A stretch of DNA of 64,000 nt from Zhengitettix transpicula (Eukaryota > Arthropoda > Insecta > Orthoptera > Tetrigidae): positions 244,172,101-244,236,100 of the forward strand of contig CM073590.1 in assembly GCA_037074705.1 (NCBI GenBank), read 5' to 3'. The first letter of the stretch is position 1. Every line of letters starts with the position of its first letter. A model generated the notes under the pieces. The model did not search any database and was not told where the DNA came from. It worked only from the letters and a program-made list of their open reading frames with translations. Shown one piece after another: positions 32,421 to 43,638 of the stretch. The position numbers were made by a program, and so were the translations under genes.

Positions 32421-34375
32421 GCAGGATCATTCTACTATCAGCAGAGACGGAACATTTCTTCTGCGATCCGTCGGAGGATCGTGTCGTCTGACGCAGACGA
32501 GTCCTCCAGCAGTGACGAAAGGTAACTACCACGTTTCTCAATCCTTGAAGCGCCAAGACGGGGTTGACGTCCATTATAATGATATGTACTTATACATGTA
32601 AATATTTTCCTTCATTCCAATTCTTACTGGTCAATAAATATTTTTTCGTTTGATTTTCTTTGTAACCGTATAAACCACATCCCACTACAAGGAGAAGTAT
32701 CTGTCGCAAGTTCCAGGGTCTGCGTAAAAAGAAAATAAGAGTCAAGGAAAAGTAGGTTTGTTAGGGGAAAGAAAAAGAGACTGCAGAGAGAAAAATCAAC
32801 AAGAAAATAGAGAAGCTAAAAATTAAACAGAAAGATAAACTAAGTAGATTGGGCGAAGGTGACAGTGACAAAGTGATAAATCGTCAATTTCTCTTTTAAT
32901 TTGGACATCAAAACCTTGAAAACAAATTTTTGCAACAGTCAAGCTGGTACAAGAAATCACTCAAAGGGTCTACACAGTTCTAAAACGAAAACGAAAAGGA
33001 ACCTGGATAAAGGGAACCTGATCTTAGCAAAGGAGGCAGTCGACATTTATGACCTCATGAGGCCGCGACAGGAGAAAACGTCAAACAGTATCGTAAAAAA
33101 TAAATAACCTAGTGTGAAGGTTAAAAAAAAGAGTTTAAGTAGATATTACTGCAACAGTAAAGACTCTGGACGTCATCAGTCATGGTAGGAGAGTCTGAAC
33201 ACTCATCAGAGCCTATACTCAGTCCAGCCCTGGAGAGAAAGTACTGCCATGTGTTCTACGTGAACCTTCTGTCGCAGTGGTTCTTCTACACCAATCGTTT
33301 CCGTGACTTTCACTCAATAAACGTAATCCATGTGGATTATCTTTACTTTTTGTTCTACTGTTTTCTTTTTCTTCTTAATCCTCCTTCCTTTTCTTTCCTG
33401 ATCAAATTTCAGAATTAAAAATTAAGGAGAATGTTCCGCAACTAGAAAGAATGTTAAATTATGCTGGGAAAATAGAAGGAATGCCTTTATCGTTGTTTCC
33501 TCTGCCCGCAAGGACCGTAAAGTGTGGTGACAGGTCTGGACGAAGACAGACACCTAGCTCAAGGAGAGAGAGACTGAGACGAGAAGTGGAGTCACAGCGT
33601 ATAAATAGAATAAGATTTTTAGGTCTGGAGAGCAGGAGTCAGGGCCGGAAATAAACACCAACACGAGAAGTGAAGCTGGAATCATCAAGGACAGCGACAG
33701 GGGGGGGAGGGGGGGAGGGGGGGGTCAGAAGCAACAACATAAGACGTGATACGATTCCATGTCTTCGATTTCGCTCGAGACGCAGTTTCAAAAATTGAGA
33801 AAATGATTACAGCATCGTATAAGTTCCTCGGCGTCTTGGAGGTGCGCGGCCATGGACGTGGTCGCCGACTAGAGAAATGCAAAGAGTGTACAAAGTCGAT
33901 GACGCGACTAGAAACTAGAAATGGTCATCACAAGAGAAGCTGGACCATGGACGGTGGTACGTCGTAACACGCCTCGAGGTTTGTCTCTTTGATTCCGTAA
34001 CTCGAGACAACATGCAGATTAGCTGCGCCACACACTCACTCACTTAGGTCATTTTTCCGGAGCGCTGACGCCAGCGTGGTTCACGTTTCCTCCTTCCAGT
34101 GAAGGTGTTAAATGTTGGGGGACAGGCTAATTAGCATTCGCACTAAATCTCGTTGCTCTGAGGATAGATTACTGCGATTTTCGTACTTTTGGAATCAAGG
34201 GTAAGGACACGAGCAGTGGAGTGACTACGGCATGGTCCGTGGACGCTGTGGAGAAGCTCGGACTCAAGGGTGTGAAATTAATACGTACATAAATTATATG
34301 TTATAATGAAAAAATTACGTCTGATTGTAAATAATTAATAAGACATATAGCGAAATTCAGACAAAAAATAGTGAT
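32421..34375. other. unannotated stretch of 2 kb
   Basis: No gene is recognised. A 68-codon frame at 32901-33107 (including RNLDKGNLILAKEAVDIYDL) could be a retroelement relic, but I cannot place it. A G-rich run lies at 33699-33723. Confidence 0.35.
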
Positions 34376-34525
34376 ATTATAAACACCACACAACAACGTT
34401 TCTGGGATCCTTGTCCCCCTTTGCACGGGTGCTAAGAAGAGCCTAGAGCGACACAACTGCACTCGTCAGTTGACAAAACTCAAAAGCGACGGAAACGCAA
34501 CGACAATAGGAGAGCCGAAGGTATG
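34376..34525 (-). repeat. PLE-tail hammerhead-like module
   Basis: It is the reverse of the 24340-24482 tail, including the upstream part CGCAACGACAATAGGAGAGC. The core region reads CACCCGTGCAAAGGGGGAC instead of CACCTGACGAAAGGG, so the CTGACGA strand is mutated, while TCCCAGAAACGTTG is intact. Confidence 0.7.
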
Positions 34526-34721
34526 TGGAAAATAGACGAGAGACGTCCGGGGTCGCATACACGATACCACCGTGGGTTATTGATGTTTCATGTAACGACT
34601 GGCTTTGCTTTTAAATCTTCTAGAGGAAATTTAATGTTATCCTTGATACGAAAAAAACAAACCAAAGAGAGTAACAAACAAATCAGAATATTTTCCGCAT
34701 AGTTATCAGATATAGTACTTT

Positions 34722-34747
34722 TATATATCTATCTATCTATCTATCTA

Positions 34748-34794
<47 letters not shown>
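34722..34794. repeat. compound (TCTA)n-(TA)n microsatellite
   Basis: Five or so TCTA units are followed by a TA run of about 45 bp. Confidence 0.95.
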
Positions 34795-34796
<2 letters not shown>

Positions 34797-35748
34797 ATAA
34801 AACCTTAAAAGGAACTTGATATCGCAGTTGAAAGGTTGTATTTGAGCACAACTTTGTTACGAATGAGACTTTCCTTAACTTCCTCGTAGAGTTGATAACG
34901 AGTAGTATATTTACGTCAGAAGTTGAGTGTAACTGTAGGAGCCCGCAACTCTCTTTATTCCTTGTCCTCCTCCTCCTCCTCTGTATTTCGCCGCAGTAGA
35001 AAGTTGCACGCGCGCTTGTCTGCGGCCCTAAACTCGTCTGGTTTCCTCTTCCCATTGCGTGAAAGTAATCTGTTCCCTACACGTTATCAGATGGCCTCAC
35101 AACAAACCGCTCTCGTCGCAGTGTTAACTCATCGTCCACGGTGTAAATATGGACGCGCACGTGGCTCCACGAGGTGTAGATCCTGACATGTTGGTGATAG
35201 TAATTCTTATTTATTAGTTATTATTGCCAAATATAAATAAGCTTGGAACAATTATTTAAAAATTTTGATGTCGAATTTAACAAAGCTTGTAAAATGCAAT
35301 CTGGTCTATATGGACGACGTTTCGATCGTGAAATCCACTTACAAATGAGAAATTATTATTATTAATCTGCTTCTTAGTTAGAAAAAAAACGTTTCTTCTT
35401 CTGGAAAATTATTAATATTAGTCTTAATTAAATAAAAAGTTGAAAATGTTTTAATTAAAAGCTTAATGAAACTAAACACCATAGTCCCTTTTTTTAAAAT
35501 GAGAAAGAACCCGTTTGACCTTGAAGCTCTTCCTCGCACCGCCGAATCTAATTTGGTGCGACGTTGTCAAGTATTATTATTCTCCTCGCAGATGCGGTGA
35601 GGGCAGTTTCGTTGTCATCCGTTACAGACGATGTGCCAACGACGTCCGTCTATCTGCTCTGATTCGTCGACAGCCAAAATGGCCGCTATACAGAATTAGA
35701 CTATAGTCTTATGTTCCTACACATTATAAAATTAGGATTATGTAATTG

Positions 35749-35753
<5 letters not shown>
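34795..35753. other. unannotated stretch
   Basis: No gene is recognised. GACGACGTTTCGATCG at 35312-35327 is an isolated minus-strand GAAACGTC motif. Confidence 0.35.

Positions 35754-35790
<37 letters not shown>
35754..35790. repeat. (TA)n microsatellite abutting an LTR
   Basis: The TA run ends exactly where TGTAATACG of the LTR begins. A matching run follows at 36819. Confidence 0.95.
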
Positions 35791-35793
<3 letters not shown>

Positions 35794-36815
35794 AATACGT
35801 ATTAAACATGCTATTAATTGTTTTTAATATAATTTAATTGTTGGCGGTACGGGTGCTTAAAGACAATAGCAGTGGGTCTTTCTTTGTTAACAATGGAGAC
35901 TGGAGACCGCGCGCTTAGAGAGCTCAGTCTGCGGCAGGAGGCGAAACGAAAAAGTCTGCGTCGTGAACTGGGACATGGCAGTTCGGTCCACGTAAAGAAA
36001 TAGAAACAGTAAAAGTCTGCGGATCCAGAATTATGAATAGGGTTTGTCCAGGAAGTCCAACAGCGAGATATAATAGTTTACATAAAACGCAAGTAAACAG
36101 TTTTGACGGAGAGACTCATAAGATCGCAGTTTGGAAGCAGAACTGAACTAATTTTCGGATAGGGAGACTTTGAGGAGATCTACGTCCGAGGGCTGCTGGC
36201 TGAGGGTGAGATGATCCAGGTTCCAGGATAGCAGAGATCCAGAGCAACGAGCGCGTGTGGTCAAAATATAAAGTGTAGAATCAGTGAGTAATGAATGGCC
36301 TGTTTAGTGGGTGTTGACTTCCAAGAGTCCGAACTGGTACCAGCAGCACTGTCGTGAGTGCAAGACAATTATTAATGACTTTAAACGATAATTAAAGGGT
36401 ATAGTCAGATTTCGTTCGCGTTTTTCTTTTCATTCGTTTTCTTTTACTTCTTGTATTTAATATTGTATTCCGTTAACTTCAATGAGTTTGGATTGTTAAT
36501 GTTTTAGTTCACTGTATTTGTTCTTCCTGTCAAACCCAGTGGTGACCCTGAGGTAATGAGAAATTCGACGTAGTTTATTGTAAAAATATAAAGCTTTATT
36601 TTCATAGAACGCCACGAATTAATAAAATAAAAACTAAATATTTGTTTGTTAAATTGATGGAATTCGGCAGGTCTTATCATGTGTAATTATCAACAATAAA
36701 TTTTTAAATACATAATAATTTTGTTAATTATTCCTATTAATTAAGACCAACTTTTTAATCATTACATAAATGGCTTCCACAACGTGGGGCTAATTTAATT
36801 CATTCACCCATCATT

Positions 36816-36818
<3 letters not shown>
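35791..36818 (+). mobile_element. LTR plus primer site, internally deleted retrotransposon
   Basis: The LTR runs from TGTAATACGT at 35791 to AATCATTACA at 36766. Four bases later comes a lysine-type primer site. About 28 bp after that the sequence reads CATCATTACA again and then (AT)n. The best reading is a 5' LTR and primer site joined by deletion to the last bases of the 3' LTR. It is flanked by (TA)n on both sides. Confidence 0.65.
36771..36790 (+). promoter_or_regulatory. primer-binding site, tRNA-Lys type, decayed
   Basis: TGGCTTCCACAACGTGGGGC keeps TGGC and CAACGTGGGGC of the lysine site, with two extra bases and changes between them. Its place, four bases after an LTR ending in ATTACA, supports the call. 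Confidence 0.55.

Positions 36819-36869
<51 letters not shown>
36819..36869. repeat. (AT)n microsatellite abutting the LTR end
   Basis: A run of about 50 bp of AT starts directly after ATTACA. Confidence 0.95.
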
Positions 36870-36871
<2 letters not shown>

Positions 36872-37906
36872 AAGACAGAGGCTCGGCTAAGGGAATTAAA
36901 TGATGTCACTAGATTGCTATAATGAGATATTTACCACCACCGTGAAATTGCTTCCCTCTCGCTCCTCAGCCTTTCACGAGGTTCGTTTCCTTTCAAACGA
37001 CGCCATGGAATATCTTCCTTTACAAATTTCTGCTTACGGCGATTATAAAAGAACTTTCATAGATTGCGACCCAAATTGGATTGGAATAAACGAAGCACAT
37101 CGACTATTGAGTCACAGATATTACGTCACCACCTCTACGACTGTAAATGTACAATAAATTGTTAGACGAAGAGAGAAAAAAAGGCGTCGTCGATCATTTA
37201 TGAGAATCTCAGTCGTAGTAATTATTATTTTTTTGCCACCCTCGTGAGAAAAATCGTTGTAAACCCTTTGACGCGTTTCTAGTTAGAGGCAAAGGGATCG
37301 CCCTTCGATGACGTCACAGCCTTACTGATACACTGAGAGAACACGCGGAGGTCGCCATTACCTCGGGGATTCCTTCATTCAACACTCGTCTCAACTGCAA
37401 CACGAGTTGTTGCACGATGATTTTCCCAAGAGGTTTCAAGTGTAAAATGAAGGAAATTTTCACATGATTTTTTTAGTGTCTTATAATTAATTTTATTCTC
37501 AGAAAAATTGAAAATAAATCAATAAAGGAATTTTATATAATTTGGCCATTTGTTCAAGCTTTAATATAGTCTGATTATTAGTTTTCAAGTTTAAATTCAA
37601 CGTCTGTTTTGAATTAATAAAAGCAATTGCTGATGTGACGACGTTTCGAGCTCCCTCCTTTTTTTTTGTATCTTCTTCAGGTATTTTTCCAAATTAATAT
37701 AATAAACCATGCACAACTAAACGATTGACAAGTTATTAAATTCACACACTGTTGAATTTTTGAATCAGAGGTCAGACAATTCACTTTCAACGCTAAACAA
37801 GATGGAGGCAAGACAATGTTGTATTTATTATTATTAATTTGCCGTACAGGTCAAAACAATAAATGAAAAAAATTAATTTACATCCGATTGAAAATAGTGA
37901 ATGGAT
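36870..37906. other. unannotated stretch
   Basis: The 85-codon frame at 36900-37157 has mixed composition but no recognised domain. A minus-strand class b motif with an enlarged loop lies at 37637-37682. TGACGTCA occurs at 37309. Confidence 0.35.
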
Positions 37907-38439
37907 TGCCTGCGAGGACTATTCTCTCACAGGCAGAACCTTGTAGGAGAGACACGAAGGGGCTACCTTTGGGGATGCCTTTTCCTCTCCGTTTTCGAAC
38001 TAAGGTTCCCACAAGCCGAATCACCTCGGCCTGTTCTGAGAGGTGTATGTTCCTGGGTCACAGACCTTGGCAATACGGTAAGAGTTGTTCGCTATTCCCA
38101 TTGGAAAAGTCGGCCAGCTGCCTCCTAAACTGGTCGAGGCACGGAGAAGGGAATGCTGCGTCCCCACAGCAAACTCCTCTCCCGCTATCGGTAGGGCGTG
38201 GTACAAGTACCTAATGTCCGATCTATCTGATGCAGGTTTTGTAGGGTTTGTCCTGAATTACTTTTAGGCGAATGCCGGGTAGGATCCTGTAACTATAGCC
38301 CGGGGGCCCTAGTTAAACCTTGGCTACCTTCCTCTACCCTTCCGCATTCCCCCTTTAAGATCCCTTCCTATGCTATTAAAGGGGAGTTGCCACCATGTGG
38401 ATTACCCTCATGTAGCGTGTTACCATTAAAAAAAAAAGA
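37907..38439 (+). mobile_element. R1 retroposon, full length
   Basis: It has a single hairpin module (CTGCGAGGACTATTCTCTCA), all internal blocks in order and a long A-tail after GTGTTACCATT. No clear target-site duplication is visible. Confidence 0.9.
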
Positions 38440-38456
38440 ATAATAAAGATAGGCAA

Positions 38457-38553
38457 TTCTCAACGTTTCTGGGATCCTGGTTCCTCGCGTCGGGTGTCTA
38501 GGCTCTTCTTAGCACTTGACGAAAGGAACAAGGGTCCCAGAAACGTTATGTGT
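38457..38553. repeat. palindromic PLE-tail module, short loop
   Basis: TCAACGTTTCTGGGATCCTG on the left mirrors CAAGGGTCCCAGAAACGTTA on the right. The central part CTAGGCTCTTCTTAGCACTT joins the arms. Only the right arm keeps a near-intact TTGACGA...GAAACGTT core. Confidence 0.75.
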
Positions 38554-39704
38554 GTTTGGTCTGAATTGGCTGTATTTCTTATTCAGAAGAATAAAGTTTG
38601 ATTGAAATAATTTCAATTTTTTATAATATAAAACTTTACTTGCAGAATATATAAACTACGTTTCGTACAAGTGTTAAAAATTATCTGCTATTTTAAGCTC
38701 TCATAATTATTTAAAATGACATTTAACTGAAGCGGCAGTAATTTTAGGACGAAACGTCGTTTATATATAATAAATTATTTGATGAAATTGTAGTTTTCTT
38801 AAAATATTATAAAACGTCTGTGTTAAAAGTATACTAACTACCAATTATACAAGGCAACAGCAAATTAATGTGACAGTCATTTAAAAATTATAATTATCCA
38901 CGAAACTTAAACTGACCTATAACGGCCATTTATAATCGTGGCTGTCGTTCAGTTACTTCTATTATTATTATTGTAAACAGCGCCGTGTAGTTACACAAGT
39001 CCTCGTAGACAATCGTTAAATATATTCACAAGGTCGCTATAAATAGAGAAAGAGGAGCCTTAATCTGTCCACAAAGGAATATTTATAGGTCGGTTCGGAG
39101 CTTTTAATATACATATATATAACAACGTAAAATGTTACCGTCGCAGGGGATTACAGACACTCGCAGCACAGAGGAGTCGCAAGCACCACGCCCAAATTGA
39201 TGATTCGACATTTCCAATTCAACAGGTACCCAAAAGCTTCAACAGGTGGCCCGGAAACTGCGCCAAATATGAAAATAATAGTAGTCCAGTCCGTCCAGAG
39301 TGTCGTTTCTCATACGGATTTATTACACTGGATGCTTTGTGACAACCCGGCGAGTGATTAAAAAGAAAGAAAGAAAGGGCAAACGCCATCATAGCTCGTG
39401 TGCGGGTTTAAAGTTAAAGGGCAAAAGAGCAGTCACGATATCGATTGGAATAATATAGGAGGGGGGAGATGGGGGGGGGGGGCGTGTGTGTTCTATATGC
39501 TTTATATCGAAATTGAAGCGAATACACGCAGAGAGAATCGTATATTGGAAACTATAAATTTCAACATCACAGGTATTGTACAACTACATCCCCTGAATTT
39601 ATATATTTTTCTCTCTTTCCTTCCTTGAAGGCAACACTTGAGCTTAACAGTTGAAATTATTCATCTATTTTTTCTCTCACATCATTTATTGACCTTTCCG
39701 TTTC
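38554..39704. other. unannotated stretch
   Basis: No gene is recognised. A facing pair of GAAACG motifs (38658-38668 minus, 38720-38764 plus) is present. A G-run lies at 39473-39483. Confidence 0.35.
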
Positions 39705-39823
39705 AGCCCGGGGGGGCTACCTTCCTCTACCCTTCCGCACCCTTTCAAATCCCTTCCCTATGCTACTAAAGGGGAGTTGCCACCACGTGGATTACCCTCA
39801 TGTAACCTGTTGCTCTAAAAAAA
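39705..39823 (+). mobile_element. R1 3' end fragment
   Basis: The fragment starts GCCCGGGGGGGCTACCTTCC and ends CATGTAACCTGTTGCTC plus an A-run. It is strongly 5'-truncated, as expected for incomplete reverse transcription. Confidence 0.85.
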
Positions 39824-40070
39824 ATTATTATTTATCGCAGAGAGCGCAATCATCAAACTGCCAGGCGTGTCACGTTAGTAACACACGCACGCAATAAAAC
39901 TGCCGCTAGAGGCGCTCGTTTACCTTCAGCCACGGAATTCTTATTAGTCCTACGCCTGATCGGCCAACGCTCCCATTTTTGGTTTGCGTTCGCCTTAAAT
40001 AATTAGTTTTGATAAATCGAGCCAATTTTTCGACGTCCAGTTGGATAAATAAAGAGCCAAAAATTAGTAA

Positions 40071-40200
40071 TAAATAAATACCACACAACGTTTCCGCAAT
40101 TCCTTGTTGCTTTCGTCAGGTGACGCCTGTCTAGTTTTTGAAACACACATTTGACGCAAGCAACAAGGATTACATGTAACGTTGTGTGGTATTTATTTTA
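40071..40200. repeat. palindromic PLE-tail module with GCAA/TTGC stem
   Basis: The left arm on the minus strand reads CACCTGACGAAAGCAACAAG, GAATTGCGGAAACGTTGTG. The right arm on the plus strand is decayed (TTGACGCAAGCAACAAGGAT, TACATGTAACGTTGTGTGG). Stem II is GCAA/TTGC, where other copies have GGGA/TCCC. Confidence 0.75.
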
Positions 40201-40207
40201 GTACTAC

Positions 40208-40290
40208 AGTGAAAACCTTCATCAGGGCTGGTCGGGCTCTCTGACACGTGTCCCACGTCCTTCACCGTGGCTGTTCGCTGTACGCGTGAG
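40208..40290 (-). mobile_element. R1 internal fragment, strongly decayed
   Basis: AACCTTCATCAGGGCTGGTC and CACGTGTCCCACGTCCTTC follow the R1 order. The match fades after GCTGTACGCG. Confidence 0.45.
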
Positions 40291-40813
40291 CCTTAAAGTC
40301 AGAGTTTCCCGACCTTATTCTTACCACGCCCCCACTAACGTCTTACTGATGCGCCCCGCCCCCCTCCCCTATGTAATGTAATCATAAATTGTATAATTCC
40401 GTAAATTAGCCTAATTACAGCTCGTGTGTCACGGTTCTACAATAATATTCTTCAAAACTGTCCAAATACATATTTAAAATTTAGATACGAACAATGTTTC
40501 CTTTTGTGCAAGTTAAATCATAGCTGGCATTTCTAGTGGAGCTCATTTTCGAATTCCACCCCTCCGTGTGGGAAGTGGGGGGGGGGAGCTCGTTAGGAAA
40601 CACCGCTTTAAATTCTTCTTCATTTCTCAAACGATTACGGACAGAGGAGCGTTAGGAAAAAATAATAATAATCTCGTTTTAAAAATAGAAGATAGAATAA
40701 GTAAGTATCGTGTGTGTTTGAGGTGGAAGAATTGTTCTCTATATCGTCTGAATTTTGTACTTTTCCTACAGCTATAAAGAAAACTGTACACAACTTCACC
40801 GCCCGTGTAGTTT
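40291..40813. other. unannotated stretch
   Basis: No gene or repeat is recognised. A G-run lies near 40577-40587. Confidence 0.35.
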
Positions 40814-40822
40814 AACTATCAG

Positions 40823-41384
40823 AGATAAGAAAAGGTCTGCGAGAGCTATTCTCTCGCAGGAAATACCTGCGAGGGATGTTCTCTCGCAGGCAGAACCTTA
40901 TAGGAGAGATACGAAGGGGATGCCTTCTCCTCTCTCCGTTTTTGAACTAAGGATCCCACAAGCCGAGGCACCTCGGCCTGTTTTGAGAGGTGTATGTTCC
41001 GGGATCACAGACCTTAGGCATACGGTAAGAGTTGTCCGCTATTCCCATTGGAACAGTCGGCCAGCTGCCTCCTAAACTGGTCGAGGCATGGAGAAGGGAA
41101 ATGCTGCGTCCGCACAGCAAAACTCCTCTCCCGCTATCGGAAGGACGTGCGACAAGTACCCAATGCCCGACCTACCTGATGCAGGTTTTTCTAGGGTTTT
41201 CCCTGCATTACTTTAGGCGAATGTCCCGGGGTAGGATCCTTAAAATATAGCCCAGGCCCCCTAGTTAACCCTTGGCTACCTTCCTCTGCCCTTCCACATC
41301 CACCCTTTCAAATCCCTTCCTATGCTATTAAAGGGAAGTTGCCACTATGTGGATTACCTTCATGTAGCCTGTTACCCTAAAAAG
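40823..41384 (+). mobile_element. R1 retroposon, reference copy with TSD
   Basis: This is the best defined R1. AACTATCAG stands at 40814-40822 and again at 41385-41393, a 9-bp target-site duplication. The element has a doubled CTGCGAG/CTCGCAGG hairpin, an AAGGGG(AT)GCC block, palindromes CCGAGGCACCTCGG and TTCCCATTGGAA, a GGGAAATGCTGCGTCC block, CCCAATGCCCGACCTACCTG, TAGTTAACCCTTGGCTACC and GTAGCCTGTTACCCTAAAAA. No A or B box of Pol III and no conserved long frame is evident. I do not know a named family that it matches. Confidence 0.9.
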
Positions 41385-41393
41385 AACTATCAG

Positions 41394-43513
41394 GAGAAAA
41401 GACTATCGCATTAATTTTTAATTACAGATTTGATTTGATTTGTTTTATTCCATTTGTCCTGGTATGAGGAAAATAGGACGCGTCCATACATAAAAATTAC
41501 AATATATAAATTAGAAGTTATCATAAAAATACTATTATTCGGGATCCCAAATACTAGGAATAATAAGAACAATAATAATTCTTAAACTACAGTAAGGGTG
41601 TAATATAATATTAAATAATGAATTATTCTAGAATCAACTGTAACCCTTGTTGGACTCCTTGATTACTTCTTCACTCTTCCACGAGTGTTCATTTTCCCCC
41701 CTTCTCGTGATTTACGGTCATTAATAAAGCATTTAGACACTCCAAGAACAACCGTAATTGCTTTCAGAAAAGAGCAGCAGATTTTTCCGTGTTTTTTTTT
41801 CCCCACGGAAACTTTCTTCCATCAAACCTCCCCTATATTTCACTCTAAGCTACACTCGTATAACAGTGTTGATTAATTCCCCTTCGCAAATAACCTCACC
41901 CCCAAATTCTATTATATTCGAAACCTCGTTCTTTTTTTTTGAGATCGCCCACTTAATTTTCCCCCCCTCTACTCCAGAACCGCATGAAATTTAAAATGAA
42001 TGTCTGTTTCTTGTTATTTTATTATTTTCCTTCTGAAATCACAACCCTTCCTGTTATTTGAATCGCAGAGAATAAATCCACCGCGCGGTCGCTTCAACAG
42101 GCTCTAATAACGTTTGCTCTTGTCTGGAAGTTCTTTATACTTTTATTGATAATAACTGGTTCAAAATTTTGCAGCATCCATAGTCAAGGAGCTAAAGCTG
42201 CATGTAAAGCAAAAGACTTGCATAGTTATAATAAATTCTTTGGTGAACCACGAGTAAAGGAGTTTGGAGTAGACCACCCCCAATCTCCCCGATCGTGATT
42301 CATCATCAAAGTACAATATTATTATTATTCCACTGAACCGCAGTGTAAGATCTTAATTTTTTTTAAAAAAAACAACTACTGTGCGTCTACGTGTGTCGCT
42401 GATTAAAGATATTATAAACTAAGTTTCCCCACCTTATTTTCTTTACATTACACATTTTTCACCGCAAGGATGTCTTACGATATCAATTTCTTTGCTTTAC
42501 AGTATTGAAACGACCCCCCCCCCCCCCCCCCCCCCGGTGTGACAGACCACAGAAATTAATTTTTATCAACATAATTGTGATCTTATGTCAATACTATCGA
42601 TATGATCAGTGTGTCGATTGCAGTCGACAAGGATCACAACAGTTGATCGAAACGTCTACAAATTTTAAAGTATATAATGATTTTTTGATCTGTTACACAA
42701 TTTCTTGGGTTACTCGTTAGGTTTCAATTTTTTTAAAAAAATAAATTGCACATCAGAAGAAATTAAAATCAATAAATATATCGAGTCTTAAAAATTGTTT
42801 TATCTTTTTGTCTGTAAATTTATGAAACAGTTTTCTTTAAATTAAAGATAGTAATTGTAAACTGTAGCTACTAAGAAGAAGCGTCCTTCCGCACATCCAA
42901 CATTCGAAACGGAAACGCGTTACAGTTCAACTAACCAGGAAACTAAAGACGAATCTGAAAAAAACGACGAAGGAAAGAAAATGACTGAAACGTGGTTCTG
43001 GAGGACGATACGAGGGGAAAATATAAACGGAGAGAAAGGAAATTCAAGGTACTGAAAATAGGAAAATAAAGTAAACTGGACCGGACACACAGGCATGACG
43101 TCATTTAATACAAAATTGTACCTTGACAGAATTGGACAACACCTGTTTTACTACATTAAAAATGTATTGCATCACCTTCTTTTTTTTAATTGTTCTTATT
43201 TAAAAAATTTATTTATTTCCCTACGAATCATCTTCCTCCCCTCCCCCCCTCCCACGTGGCGCGTGGTCAGTCCATTGTAGTGTTTCTTCCCACACCCCTG
43301 CCCATGGCCCCGGGACTCGTGTGAAGCTCAACTCTACGTCCACAGCACGTCGGCTTCTTGTACGCTAAATGAAGTACATACGCCCCCCCCCCTCAAAGAT
43401 AAACCCTTTCCTTAGTACCTACGTGGTCTTGTGGACGACAAAGTCTTTATTTTTATTTTCTATAAACGATAATGAATAAGAAAAAGAGCCCAATTACAGA
43501 TAAAGAAAAAAGG
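41394..43513. other. unannotated stretch of 2.1 kb
   Basis: No gene is recognised. It is AT-rich, with a C-run at 42514-42535, a shorter one near 43383-43392 and a TGACGTCA at 43096. Confidence 0.4.
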
Positions 43514-43638
43514 TAATATAAACACCACACACACACACACAACGGGTTTCTGGGGATCTTTGTCCCATTTCGTCAGGTAGCTAAGAAGAGCCTAGCACGA
43601 CACAACTGCACCGGTCAGTTGACAAACACTCAAAAGCC
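43514..43638 (-). repeat. PLE-tail hammerhead-like module
   Basis: CACACAACGGGTTTCTGGGG, TTTCGTCAGGTAGCTAAGAA and AGCCTAGCACGACACAACTG follow the order of the other minus-strand copies. A CA expansion lies within the ACCACACAACG block. The GAAAC strand is changed to GAAACCCG. Confidence 0.7.

Noticed and set aside
32086..32601. 171-codon frame on the plus strand
   Set aside because: Most of it is antisense to an R1 retroposon. Equivalent frames in other R1 copies are interrupted at different places, so no protein is conserved.
35754..36869. TATA boxes in TA-rich tracts
   Set aside because: The TATA words are part of long (TA)n microsatellites next to LTR ends and carry no positional information.
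37888..38267. R1-derived frames as a conserved protein
   Set aside because: Similar peptides appear in many R1 copies on both strands and in several frames, which reflects DNA similarity. No frame is kept across copies and no synonymous bias is apparent by eye.
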